A stretch of 64,000 bases of DNA from Sutcliffiella horikoshii DSM 8719 (GTDB lineage: Bacteria; Bacillota; Bacilli; Bacillales; Bacillaceae_I), in the NCBI GenBank assembly GCA_001648575.1, contig LQXN01000061.1, positions 62,001-126,000 of the forward strand, in the 5' to 3' direction. Positions 52,402 through 61,085 of the stretch are shown piece after piece. How positions within the stretch are numbered: position 1 is the stretch's first letter; every line of letters begins with the position of its first letter. A program made the position numbers and the translations under genes. The notes under the pieces were generated by a model, which was not told the DNA's origin, made no database searches, and saw nothing but the letters and a program-made list of their open reading frames with translations.

Positions 52402-52521
52402 CAGATTAACAGGGGATTTTTTATAAAGGATTCTTAAAAGATATGCAGAATGAGTTAGGTAGGCAATTGTTAAAAGCACAAAAATTAATAAGTCAAACAG
52501 AAACAACAAGGGGAGCAACAT

Positions 52522-53496
52522 ATGATCATAGGCATTGATGGTGGAGGAACAAAGACGACAGGGGTCGTAGTGGACAAGCAAGGATTGGTTATCAAAATGG
52601 CAACAGTCGGACCGACCAATCCAAATAGTTCTAATAGGGAAAGCATTTGGTCTGAACTGACCGACCTCTTTTCCCAACTGCTACAAGGGAAGGAACTTTC
52701 GGATGAGGATTTGGTCTTTGCAGGAATTTCCGGAGCAGAAAGTGGCGGCAAAAAGGAATGGTTTAAAGACCTGCTGGTTGGTTTGCTGGGAGATAAGCCG
52801 TTAATTACCGTTGATAACGACGCGATTACAGCTCTGTATTCCGAAACGAAGGGAGAGCCCGGAATCGTGTGTATCAGTGGAACAGGGTCCATCGCCTTCG
52901 GGGTGAATGAAAAGCTTGAGCGTGGAAGAGTCGGTGGTTGGGGTTATCTGATCAATGATGGGTACAGTGGGTTTACAATTGGAAAGGATCTGTTGGAGTA
53001 TGTGTTTGAGAAATACGATACAGGTAGTCACAAACCGTTCCCGCTGAAGGAGGAAGTATTGGAGCACTTTCAGGTGAAGGAAATGTCTGAGCTTGTGCCA
53101 CTCGTGTATGAATTAGGGAAAACAAGGGACAGGATTGCATCGTTGGCAAGAGTTGCTGTCGAGAGGTCTAATCAAGGAGATGAACTATGTACTTCATTCA
53201 TTGAGGGTGCGGCAAGGGCGATGCTGAAAGACATCCATGTGTTGTATGAAAAATTGATTAAGCATACTACAGCTCATGATAGTGTTCCAATCATTTTGAC
53301 TGGTGGGATCGGACAGCATGCAGAAGCGATGATGGTTTATTTACATAGCGAGGCTCGTAGTGCAGGTTTGCCATTTTTGTTTAAGAGGGCAGCACTTCCT
53401 CCCATTGTGGGTACGGTGTATGCAGCTTTGCGGGAGACTGGTGGAAAGCCTTCTGATGCTTTTATTACTAGATTTGAGGGTTATTTTTCAGTGTAA
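52522..53496 (+). CDS. BadF/BadG-type sugar kinase (N-acetylglucosamine kinase-like)
   Basis: A 324-residue ASKHA-fold kinase. Phosphate 1 loop GIDGGGTKTTGVV, the VDNDA and SGTGSIAFG loops, GGWGYLINDGYSG and LTGGIG near the C-terminus fit the GlcNAc/MurNAc kinase branch of the BadF family. It should phosphorylate an amino sugar, perhaps in cell-wall recycling; the exact substrate is not certain. GGGGAG precedes the ATG. Confidence 0.88.
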   Translation: MIIGIDGGGTKTTGVVVDKQGLVIKMATVGPTNPNSSNRESIWSELTDLFSQLLQGKELSDEDLVFAGISGAESGGKKEWFKDLLVGLLGDKPLITVDNDAITALYSETKGEPGIVCISGTGSIAFGVNEKLERGRVGGWGYLINDGYSGFTIGKDLLEYVFEKYDTGSHKPFPLKEEVLEHFQVKEMSELVPLVYELGKTRDRIASLARVAVERSNQGDELCTSFIEGAARAMLKDIHVLYEKLIKHTTAHDSVPIILTGGIGQHAEAMMVYLHSEARSAGLPFLFKRAALPPIVGTVYAALRETGGKPSDAFITRFEGYFSV

Positions 53497-53506
53497 ATGG
53501 CAGAGA

Positions 53507-53545
53507 AAAGACAGCGATGGTAAGTAACCGTCGCTGTCTTTTTGA
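53507..53545 (+). terminator. Terminator after the BadF kinase gene
   Basis: AAAAGACAGCGA pairs with TCGCTGTCTTTTT. Confidence 0.9.
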
Positions 53546-53619
53546 TTGAGAAATCTAAGTGGGAGAGTCTAGTTTGGTTGATTTTGTCTAAGTGTGTCGA
53601 ATGGCATTTATCTGGCCCG

Positions 53620-53712
53620 ACTTGGCTTATAAATCGAAAACTTCGCTTATAAATTCAAAACTTGGACTATAAATCGAAAACTTCGCTTATAAAATCAACT
53701 TTCGCTTATTTA
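53620..53712. repeat. 20-bp tandem array of CTTATAAATC-type units
   Basis: ACTTGGCTTATAAATCGAAA (53620), ACTTCGCTTATAAATTCAAA (53640), ACTTGGACTATAAATCGAAA (53660) and ACTTCGCTTATAAAATCAA (53680), then a partial unit, step 20 bp. It lies between the converging BadF and glcF genes. Confidence 0.85.
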
Positions 53713-53726
53713 CATATCTCGTCTGT

Positions 53727-55049
53727 CTACTCCTCCAACCCTTCCAACAAAAAGTCGGCAATATGAACGACGCGGATCGCCCCCGTCAATCCTTCACGTT
53801 CTATCCCGAGCTTCATTTGGAGCAAACACCCAGGGTTTGCGGTCACTATGGTCGTTGCCTCGCTTTCCGCGACCTTCTCCATTTTATGGTCCAATATCTG
53901 CATCGACATTTCGGATTCAACGATGTTGTAAATGCCTGCTGAGCCACAACAGCGGTCACCGTCTTTCATCTCGTGGAATTCTGCACCATCAACTGATTGC
54001 AATAAAATCCTCGGCTGGAGGAAGGTGCCCTGTACATTGCGAAGATGGCAGGAGTCTTGATAGGTCACCCTTTGCGGTCGCACACGCAGGTCTTTTTTAT
54101 GAAATTCCAATTCTACCAAAATAGCTGACATATCCTTGATTTTCTTTTTAAAAGAAACGGCTCTCTCAAACCATTGCGGATCGTCTTTCAATAGGTGGTC
54201 GTAGTCGACAAGGAATGCTCCGCACCCACCAGCATTGGTGATGATGTAATCCACTTCCAAGTTTTCAAATGCAGCAATATTCCGTTTGGCAAGTTCCTTG
54301 GCGCTGTCCTTTTCTCCGCTATGTCCATGAAGGGCGCCACAACAATTTTGGGCCTTTGGGATGACAATCTCGCAGCCGGCATGCTGTAGCAGCCTTGTTG
54401 TGGCATTATTGGTCTCAAGGAACATAGTATCCATCAGACAGCCAGAAAAGAAGGCAACTCTTTTTTTCTGAGCAGCAAGCGCTGGCAGATGTGTGGGGCG
54501 ATTTTTCATTTCCTTCATCGTAGGGACCTTTGGCAGCACACGCTCCATGCTTGCCATGCTTTCAGGTAACAATCTGAGCAATCCGGTGTGATGAAGGGCA
54601 CTTTGAATTCCAGAGCGCTGATAGATTCCAAGAAAATTGGTCAACATTCTCATACGATTTTGATGGGGGAAGAGTCCGTTAAACGCAGTCTTCCTCATCA
54701 CCCTTACTGGAAGGGTGTGCTTTTTATTTTGATTGATGATATCCCTGGCTTCCTCGAGCAGGTGACCATACTTTACGCCAGACGGACAAACAGGCTCGCA
54801 AGCTCTGCAACCGAGGCACAAATCAAGGGAGCGTTCCACATCTTCATCAGGTTCGATCACCCCGTCCACCACAGCCTTCATCAAAGCGATACGCCCGCGG
54901 GGGGAGTGGGACTCTTTAAAGCCTGACTCCACATATGTCGGGCAGGAAGGAAGGCAAAAGCCGCATCGCATACAATTCAGTAGTTCATCTTCATCCATCC
55001 GGCTTTTAAATTCTTCTTGAATGATGTGCTTTTCTTTTACTGAAGTCAT
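53727..55049 (-). CDS. glcF: Glycolate oxidase iron-sulfur subunit GlcF
   Basis: A 440-residue protein with two [4Fe-4S] ferredoxin motifs at the N-terminus (CMRCGFCLPSCP and CLGCRACEPVCP) and two CCG-type domains (NCCGALHGHSG; RCCGSAGIYN). It passes electrons from GlcD to the membrane quinone pool. Its start overlaps the glcD stop by 4 bases. No glcE is present, as in the two-subunit ysfCD system of B. subtilis. Confidence 0.93.
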   Translation of the reverse strand: MTSVKEKHIIQEEFKSRMDEDELLNCMRCGFCLPSCPTYVESGFKESHSPRGRIALMKAVVDGVIEPDEDVERSLDLCLGCRACEPVCPSGVKYGHLLEEARDIINQNKKHTLPVRVMRKTAFNGLFPHQNRMRMLTNFLGIYQRSGIQSALHHTGLLRLLPESMASMERVLPKVPTMKEMKNRPTHLPALAAQKKRVAFFSGCLMDTMFLETNNATTRLLQHAGCEIVIPKAQNCCGALHGHSGEKDSAKELAKRNIAAFENLEVDYIITNAGGCGAFLVDYDHLLKDDPQWFERAVSFKKKIKDMSAILVELEFHKKDLRVRPQRVTYQDSCHLRNVQGTFLQPRILLQSVDGAEFHEMKDGDRCCGSAGIYNIVESEMSMQILDHKMEKVAESEATTIVTANPGCLLQMKLGIEREGLTGAIRVVHIADFLLEGLEE

Positions 55050-56458
55050 CTGGAAACCACCACCCGTTTTCTGGATTCCTTCGCAAACACTTTACCAGGG
55101 TTCATGATGTTGTTCGGGTCAAAAGCGAGTTTGATGGCTTTCATGGCAGCAATTCCTTCTGCGCCTACCTTCCACTCCAGATAAGGTGCCTTCATGATTC
55201 CTACTCCGTGCTCACCGGTGATTGTTCCGCCAAGTTCGATTGCCTTGGCAAAAATATCTTCAAAAGCCGCTTCGACCCGTTCCATTTCATCGTGGTCCCG
55301 TGCATCTGTAGCTACAGTAGGATGAAGGTTGCCGTCCCCAGCATGTCCGAACGTGCAGATTTTCACCTGATGCTTTCTGGCAATATCATTGATGGCTTTT
55401 ACCATCGTGGCTATCTCTGAGCGCGGGACAGTGGCATCTTCGAGAATGGTCGTCGGCTTGAGCCTTGCCAGGGCGGAGAGGGCTGAGCGGCGAGCAGTAC
55501 GGAGGGCTTCCGCTTCAATCTCGGTTTGCGCAATCTGGACGGAAATCGCCTTCTCCTTCATGCAAATCTCCTCTATTTTTTTCATATCCCTTGTTACCAC
55601 TTCGAGCGGGCCATCCTGCTCAATCAGAAGTACCGCCTGTACGTCTGTAGGCAATCCGATCTTAGCGAAATCCTCCACCACCTGGAGGGTAGGTTGATCC
55701 AAGAATTCTAGTGTAGCCGGAATGATTTTATTGGCAATGATGGCCGAAACCGATTTGGCAGCAGCCTCGATATCTTGGTATAAGGCAAGCATCGTTTGCT
55801 TTGTTTCCGGCATGGGAATAAGCTTCAAAGTCGCTTCTGTAATGATACATAGAGTCCCTTCTGATCCTACGAAAAGTCTGGTCAAGTCATAACCTGCTAC
55901 ATCCTTTGCAAGCTTGCCCCCGGTCCGAATGACATCTCCGTTCGGCATAACCGCTTCAAGCGCCAATACATAATCGCGCGTCACCCCGTACTTCAAGCCG
56001 CGCAGTCCGCCTGAATTTTCGTTGATGTTGCCGCCGATGGTAGAAATTTTCATGGAGCTTGGATCCGGCGGATAAAATAACCCTTTCTCCTCTACAGCTT
56101 GAATCATATCAAGAGTGACTATGCCTGGCTGAACAGTTACCGTCAAGTTCTCTTCATCCAACTCCAGCAGCTTGTTCATATGGGTGAACAGGAGAACGAT
56201 ACCGCCTTCTGTAGGGCAGGTTCCCGCACAAAGGTTGGTGCCAGAACCCCTGGGGACAAGCGGAATGCGATGCTCATTACACAGTTTCACAATTTGTGAG
56301 ACTTCTTCTGTATTGCGTGGAACGATGACGGCATCTGGCATAGCTTGATAGTTTGGAGTGGCATCATAGGAATAAACAAGCTTTTCTGCCTGGCTGTCCC
56401 GATAATTTTCGGGACCTACAATATGGATAAAATGTTTTTTCAAATGTTCACTTATCAT
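55046..56458 (-). CDS. glcD: Glycolate oxidase FAD subunit GlcD
   Basis: A 470-residue FAD-linked oxidase, the B. subtilis YsfC length. FAD-binding motif PLVPRGSGTNLCAGTCP (74-90), the GGLRGLKYGVTRDYVL segment and the C-terminal HAGDGNLHPT and GTITGEHGVG signatures are present. It oxidises glycolate (or D-lactate) to the 2-oxoacid. The order regulator-glcD-glcF on one strand suggests induction by the substrate through the CdaR-type regulator. Confidence 0.93.
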   Translation of the reverse strand: MISEHLKKHFIHIVGPENYRDSQAEKLVYSYDATPNYQAMPDAVIVPRNTEEVSQIVKLCNEHRIPLVPRGSGTNLCAGTCPTEGGIVLLFTHMNKLLELDEENLTVTVQPGIVTLDMIQAVEEKGLFYPPDPSSMKISTIGGNINENSGGLRGLKYGVTRDYVLALEAVMPNGDVIRTGGKLAKDVAGYDLTRLFVGSEGTLCIITEATLKLIPMPETKQTMLALYQDIEAAAKSVSAIIANKIIPATLEFLDQPTLQVVEDFAKIGLPTDVQAVLLIEQDGPLEVVTRDMKKIEEICMKEKAISVQIAQTEIEAEALRTARRSALSALARLKPTTILEDATVPRSEIATMVKAINDIARKHQVKICTFGHAGDGNLHPTVATDARDHDEMERVEAAFEDIFAKAIELGGTITGEHGVGIMKAPYLEWKVGAEGIAAMKAIKLAFDPNNIMNPGKVFAKESRKRVVVSR

Positions 56459-56552
56459 AATAAAAACCTCCCAGACTATAAAACATCCTTTCTATATTTT
56501 ATAAAAAGAGGATAAGAAACACTATGTATGTTTATCTAATGGACGAGTGGAA

Positions 56553-57674
56553 TTATTGAATGATTATTGTAGAATCCTCTAAAAGGACGCATGCTAAATA
56601 AAGTGTGGTCAAATCACGTGGCTTTTTGAGTTCAAGCCCGGTCAGATTCTCCACCTTGCGCAAGCGATAATGCAATGTATTGATATGAATGTGCATTGCT
56701 TGGGCAGTTTCTTTCAAGGATAGGTGATGGGTAAAATACATTTGGATAGTATCAAGTAATTCCTTTTCTGCAAGAATGGGGGTCAGAAGCCGCTGAGCGA
56801 ACTCTTTTTTTACCTTAACAGGGATTGCTTGCAGGATCATTTCAAGGCGAAGATCCTCCTCAAATATAAGAGTTCCATCCATAGTACAGGCATTCAGTGC
56901 TCTTTCTGCTTCGGTGTACGAGTCTTTTAAAGAAGAAAAACTGCCTGAATTTCCAATACCCATAAATACCTTCGTCCCGATGTAACCTTGTAGCTGATTC
57001 TGTATATTCTTAAGGAAAGTAAATAGGGCTTCCCTTGTTAATGATTCATTGCTTGTGAGCAGTAAAATCATTCTGTTCTGTCCCCATTGAACAAGAATAT
57101 CTTCGTCCTTCAGCTCCAAATTCAATTCGGAAAAATGCCATGTTTTAGTTTTCATTAACACTTCAACTGTCTGAAACTCTATTAAAATAACTTGCCGGTT
57201 CACATCCATGTTTATTCCAAGAAGTTCAGCACGCTTTTTGATGGAAGTGGATGGGCCATCCTTCAATAACCAATCAAACACAAATGTCTCGAGGGATCTT
57301 GCTTCCCATTCAAATTGATCCTGATAATGATTTTCCTGAATCAGTAGCTCTGTCATTTTCTTGATCAGTTCCCCGTATGGCAGCACGCTTTCAGGTGTTC
57401 CTGTAATGCCGATTACCCCGACAACCTTATGTTGATGGAAAAGGGGGAGGTTGATACCGGCTTTTACCCCGGTAAGGATTGTTTCATCCTGCTTGGAAAT
57501 GATGCGCATTTGTTTTTCAGAGGCTGCAAGAAAAGCCCCTTCATGGAAGTTGCCCAATCTATCGGGATCTGTACTCGCAATGATGGTACCGGATGTATCT
57601 ATCATAATTAAATCTTCTTCTATAAAATTTTTAACTTCTCGGATGATTTTTTTTGCAAGGGATGTTCGTAGCAA
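56553..57674 (-). CDS. CdaR/PucR-family transcriptional regulator of glycolate genes
   Basis: A 373-residue regulator. The N-terminal diacid-recognition domain (residues about 4-135, with DTSGTIIASTDPDRLGNFHE) binds a small acid. The C-terminus has the PucR-type helix-turn-helix SLKETAQAMHIHINTLHYRLRK. It precedes glcD by 94 bases on the same strand and corresponds to YsfB, so it most likely activates glcDF in response to glycolate. Confidence 0.9.
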   Translation of the reverse strand: MLRTSLAKKIIREVKNFIEEDLIMIDTSGTIIASTDPDRLGNFHEGAFLAASEKQMRIISKQDETILTGVKAGINLPLFHQHKVVGVIGITGTPESVLPYGELIKKMTELLIQENHYQDQFEWEARSLETFVFDWLLKDGPSTSIKKRAELLGINMDVNRQVILIEFQTVEVLMKTKTWHFSELNLELKDEDILVQWGQNRMILLLTSNESLTREALFTFLKNIQNQLQGYIGTKVFMGIGNSGSFSSLKDSYTEAERALNACTMDGTLIFEEDLRLEMILQAIPVKVKKEFAQRLLTPILAEKELLDTIQMYFTHHLSLKETAQAMHIHINTLHYRLRKVENLTGLELKKPRDLTTLYLACVLLEDSTIIIQ

Positions 57675-57788
57675 AGTGAGACCTCCTATTTAAAAGAACG
57701 CCGGACTAGTGAAAAGCCAAGGGGAAATAATATAAATTTATAGGTTTTTCTTTATACATTATCATATGTGGGGTTCAAAAGGGGGCAT

Positions 57789-57836
57789 GAAAAAAAAGGA
57801 AGAGTGTAACCCAGGTTCCTTTACACCCTTCCTTAA
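57789..57836 (-). terminator. Terminator of the pyridoxamine-oxidase-like gene
   Basis: On the minus strand AAGGAAGGGTGTAA pairs with TTACACTCTTCCTT, then TTTTTT. Confidence 0.88.
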
Positions 57837-57837
57837 A

Positions 57838-58257
57838 TTATCCTTCTAAAACTTCCGCCTCACTGCCAGCCTTTTCATAATACCTAATGACCGACGGGGT
57901 CAATTTTAGAAGTAAGTATTCTGGATCTTCCGGGCTATTTATCCACTCTGACAGTTTCTCATCCCAGAATTTCTGTTTCAGATCTGCACTTTCTTCAAAA
58001 CTGGCTTCTGCTTCAATTTCCGCATACGGATCATTCCAGCCGGATCCTTGCATCCCTAAAAGGATATGTACATGTGGGTTCGACTTGATATCCTCGATCT
58101 TATGAGTGTGCTCGTTTGTTGCGCAGTACAATACCAATCCTTTATTGAAAAATAACATGAAACGTGAATATGGGCGGTTTTCTCTAATCGTTGCCAGCGT
58201 GCCGACTTCATGGTTGCTGAACATTGAAGTGATTTTGGTTTTTAAGTCCGTAGTCAT
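57838..58257 (-). CDS. Pyridoxamine 5'-phosphate oxidase-like general stress protein (YdaG-like)
   Basis: A 139-residue flavin-binding split-barrel protein of the general-stress-26 group: GTLATIRENRPYSRFMLFF at the N-terminus is typical. The ATG at 58257 follows a weak site (AAAGGTG about 11 bases upstream); the ATG at 58278 has none and abuts a miniature element. The family binds FMN or F420-like cofactors; the role is unknown. The upstream promoter region has been invaded by two elements. Confidence 0.82.
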   Translation of the reverse strand: MTTDLKTKITSMFSNHEVGTLATIRENRPYSRFMLFFNKGLVLYCATNEHTHKIEDIKSNPHVHILLGMQGSGWNDPYAEIEAEASFEESADLKQKFWDEKLSEWINSPEDPEYLLLKLTPSVIRYYEKAGSEAEVLEG

Positions 58258-58281
58258 CGTTTTCTCTACACCTTTCATTTA

Positions 58282-58421
58282 GGCTTTTTTCGTAAACTTT
58301 ATTGCTGCTTCTGTTCTTTTTCTCTTTCTTACAAAGCATAATCATCGTGATTCTCAGGGTGTGAAGCTGAAAAAGTTCAAACTTCTACTTTTTACAAATG
58401 AAAAGCGCTATTCTTTGATAA
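58282..58421 (+). mobile_element. Decayed copy of the GGCT element
   Basis: It starts GGCTTTTTTCGTAAACTTTA and ends near TTCTTTGATAAAG, resembling the family at both ends with a diverged middle. It abuts the intact copy at 58423, which inserted into its right end. Confidence 0.6.
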
Positions 58422-58422
58422 A

Positions 58423-58606
58423 GGCTGTTTTCGTATACTTTGTTGCTTTTCGTATTTTCCAATCAGCCCGCTATATTACTTACTATCGTGCTCTTTTCCC
58501 TGTTCTGCTATGAGTACTTATTGCAGATTCAAGACAATGTAAGCAATGAAAAGTCCAATTGCAGACTTTTCATCCATAAATAGCAACAATCTTTGAGAAA
58601 AGAGCC
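58423..58606 (+). mobile_element. 184-bp GGCT miniature element, intact copy
   Basis: The same length and near-identical sequence as 26134. Perfect 8-bp duplication TTGATAAA (58415-58422 and 58607-58614). It is nested in the end of an older copy. Confidence 0.88.
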
Positions 58607-58752
58607 TTGATAAAAGAGCTATCACTTAAAAAGTTCTCTTCGTTAATGTGGCATGTTTGGCGAAATTTTAAACAAGAATGTCGGAGGGTTATTACGATAA
58701 AAAGCCAAGGTCGGGGATATCATAATGGTAAAAGTGAAAGGAGGGTGCATGT

Positions 58753-59817
58753 GTGTATAAATTTTTCCTGATCATGATCGCTGTCGGTTTACCTTTATCT
58801 ATCCTCGGGTCCCTGCTGCATTGGCCGGTTGTAATGATGTTCATCATATATAGTTTGACGATCGTTGCGCTCGCAAGCTATATGGGGCGGGCCACGGAAA
58901 GTATCGCGGTACATACGGGTCCGAGGGTTGGTGGTTTGATCAATGCCACCTTTGGAAACGCCGTCGAGTTGATCATTGCATTCTTTGCACTTAAAGCCGG
59001 GCTTATAACAGTGGTGTTGGCTTCCCTTACCGGATCCGTTCTTGGAAATCTGTTACTTGTTATGGGGCTTTCGTTTTTTGTTGGTGGTCTAAAGTTCAAA
59101 CGGCAAAAGTTTAATGTGTTTGATGCCAGGCATAACTCGGGACTCCTTGTTTTTGCGGTCCTGGTTGCCTTTGTCATTCCAGAAGTTTTTGCGCAGGAGA
59201 TGAATGATACAAAAACGTTTGCACTAAGTGTCGGGATATCTATAATCCTTATTCTTTTATACTTGGCAGCTTTATTCTTCAAGCTCGTGACCCATCGCGG
59301 GGTTTACCAGTCTATCGAAGCAGGTGGAGGGCATTCAGGGGAGGAGCATGAAACAGCGGAGTGGGGGAAGAGAAAAGCAATCTTGATCCTTTTGTTAGCA
59401 ACACTTGCAGTGGCATATGTATCGGAAAGTCTCGTTCATACATTTGAAGAAGTAGGGGAAGCATTCGGTTGGTCCGAATTGTTCATTGGGGTCATCGTAG
59501 TTGCGATTGTTGGAAATGCTGCAGAACATGCATCCGCTATCATAATGGCATACAAAAATAAGATGGACATTGCAGTCGAGATTGCAGTGGGATCAACCTT
59601 GCAAATTGCGATGTTTGTGGCCCCGATTCTTGTTCTTATATCGATCTTTTTTGAAAAGCAAATGGCACTTGTGTTTACTGTGCCAGAACTGATTGCCATG
59701 GTGACAGCTGTACTTTTGGCGATCGCCATCTCTAATGACGGCGAAACGAACTGGTTTGAGGGTGCGACAATACTTGCAGCATATTTGATCATGGGGATTG
59801 GTTTTTTTCTCTTATAG
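58753..59817 (+). CDS. chaA: Ca2+/H+ antiporter ChaA (YfkE)
   Basis: A 354-residue CAX-family exchanger with about 11 membrane segments. The two alpha repeats are present: INATFGNAVELIIAFFAL and VGNAAEHASAIIMAYKNKMD with an acidic loop of HSGEEHETAEW between the halves. Length and sequence match B. subtilis YfkE. It exports Ca2+ in exchange for protons. The start is GTG at 58753 after GGAGGGTG. No clear terminator follows; a tandem array begins 15 bases after the stop. Confidence 0.93.
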   Translation: MYKFFLIMIAVGLPLSILGSLLHWPVVMMFIIYSLTIVALASYMGRATESIAVHTGPRVGGLINATFGNAVELIIAFFALKAGLITVVLASLTGSVLGNLLLVMGLSFFVGGLKFKRQKFNVFDARHNSGLLVFAVLVAFVIPEVFAQEMNDTKTFALSVGISIILILLYLAALFFKLVTHRGVYQSIEAGGGHSGEEHETAEWGKRKAILILLLATLAVAYVSESLVHTFEEVGEAFGWSELFIGVIVVAIVGNAAEHASAIIMAYKNKMDIAVEIAVGSTLQIAMFVAPILVLISIFFEKQMALVFTVPELIAMVTAVLLAIAISNDGETNWFEGATILAAYLIMGIGFFLL

Positions 59818-59831
59818 AGGAAAAGAGGGCT

Positions 59832-59952
59832 GTTTGGCACGAACTTCGGGGGTTTTGGAACGAACTCGGACTGTTTTGGCACGAACTTGCTCATTTTGGC
59901 ACGAACTCACCCCATTTCGGCACGAACTAGGATGATTTCGGCACCAACTTCA
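59832..59952. repeat. Six-unit 21-bp array of TTTTGGCACGAACT
   Basis: The motif TT(T/C)GGCACGAACT recurs at about 59832, 59853, 59874, 59894, 59915 and 59936: steps 21, 21, 20, 21, 21. It directly follows the chaA stop and precedes a minus-strand terminator. Confidence 0.88.
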
Positions 59953-59955
59953 TAA

Positions 59956-59998
59956 ATTACAAAAAAAGACCCTGTGCGGTAGGCTGCACAGAGTCCCG
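59956..59998 (-). terminator. Orphan minus-strand terminator
   Basis: On the minus strand GACTCTGTGC pairs with GCACAGGGTC, followed by TTTTTTT. No open frame precedes it on that strand: 60000-60240 holds AAAGCTTT inverted repeats and an AAGGAGG with no matching start codon. Confidence 0.7.
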
Positions 59999-60285
59999 AT
60001 AATGTAGGGCAAACCGATTATTTTTAAGTACCAAGAGGTTAAAGCTTTGAATTAAGGAATAAAAAGCTTTATATGTGCACTGTGTAGGTAGAATCACCCC
60101 TTCACTCTAAGGTGTCTTACGCTTTTTCCCTCCTTCGTTATTAGGTATTTAAAGTATATAAATGTAATGTTATAAATATTCTGATTTTTTTAATCTTTTT
60201 TTCTTTTTCATATTTTGATGATTCACGCTTACAATGATAAAGTAGGGACAAGTGACTGACAGTAAATTGTAGAGGAGTTATCAGA

Positions 60286-60894
60286 TTGGTTATCAGGGCT
60301 TTATTTTATTTAATTGGACTTTTTGTCTTATCCTTCGGGATCAGTATGACAATAAAATCAGATTTAGGGGCTGGTGCGTGGGATGCGCTTAACGTAGGAC
60401 TTTCCACTACATTCGGGCTGACGGTAGGTAGCTGGGTGTTTATTGTGGGAATCATCTTGATTGCCATCAATGCTTGGCTGCATAAAAGTAAACCGGATTA
60501 TCTGGCGGTCATCACGATTTTCCTTGTTGGGGCTTTTATTGACTTCTGGTTGATACAGGTGTTCGGGGCATGGATTCCAGTGGGAATGGCTTTCCGTTTT
60601 GTTGTGCTTATTGGTGGAATGGTCATTATGGCAGTGGGGATCTCCGCTTATCTTCAAGCGAAGTTTCCTGTCATTCCAATTGACAACCTGATGCTTGGGA
60701 TCCAGAATCGTTTCAAAGTCAAAATGATGACGGCAAAAACCATCGGGGAAGTGTTTGCCCTCATTTTTGCCCTTATTTTCAAAGGTCCAATCGGAATTGG
60801 TACACTTATCATTACATTTGGAATCGGGCCATTAATTCAGATATTCTATCCGCGGTTAGAAAATCTTTATAGGAAATTGCGACACGAGAGCTAA
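60286..60894 (+). CDS. YczE/YitT-related membrane protein
   Basis: A 202-residue protein with five to six membrane segments. LGAGAWDALNVGLSTTFGLTVGSW and KFPVIPIDNLMLGIQ are typical of the YczE family. B. subtilis YczE affects surfactin-type synthesis indirectly, but the general function is unknown. The start is TTG at 60286 with AGAGGAG 7 bases upstream. The terminator overlaps the stop, and the 3' end nearly meets the convergent gene at 60897. Confidence 0.85.
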   Translation: MVIRALFYLIGLFVLSFGISMTIKSDLGAGAWDALNVGLSTTFGLTVGSWVFIVGIILIAINAWLHKSKPDYLAVITIFLVGAFIDFWLIQVFGAWIPVGMAFRFVVLIGGMVIMAVGISAYLQAKFPVIPIDNLMLGIQNRFKVKMMTAKTIGEVFALIFALIFKGPIGIGTLIITFGIGPLIQIFYPRLENLYRKLRHES

Positions 60895-60917
60895 TTTCAG
60901 CTTTCGTGTTTTTTCTT
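60881..60917. terminator. Shared terminator made by the 3' ends of two convergent genes
   Basis: ACACGAGAGCT pairs with AGCTTTCGTGT (one mismatch) around AATTTC, then TTTTTTC. The stem is formed by the last codons of the genes ending at 60894 (plus) and 60897 (minus). Confidence 0.75.
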
Positions 60918-61085
60918 TTTGGAGGAAGCGTTATCCCAAAGCCACCAAATAGCTGCATACAGTATAGAAATAATGAACATATCCAAAAAAGTCTTATTCT
61001 TAAAGAATGGGTACACCAGCAAATTGGCCAAAAAAAAGATGATAAGATGAGTGACATATACATTTCCGAAAATAGGTCTTACCAC
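60897..61085 (-). CDS. Small membrane protein, 62 residues
   Basis: Two membrane segments (about 9-27 and 33-50) and a basic end (SSKKKKHES). The start is GTG at 61085, overlapping the stop of the upstream CxxC gene by 7 bases, so translation is coupled. Function unknown; it probably works with the CxxC protein. Confidence 0.7.
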   Translation of the reverse strand: MVRPIFGNVYVTHLIIFFLANLLVYPFFKNKTFLDMFIISILYAAIWWLWDNASSKKKKHES

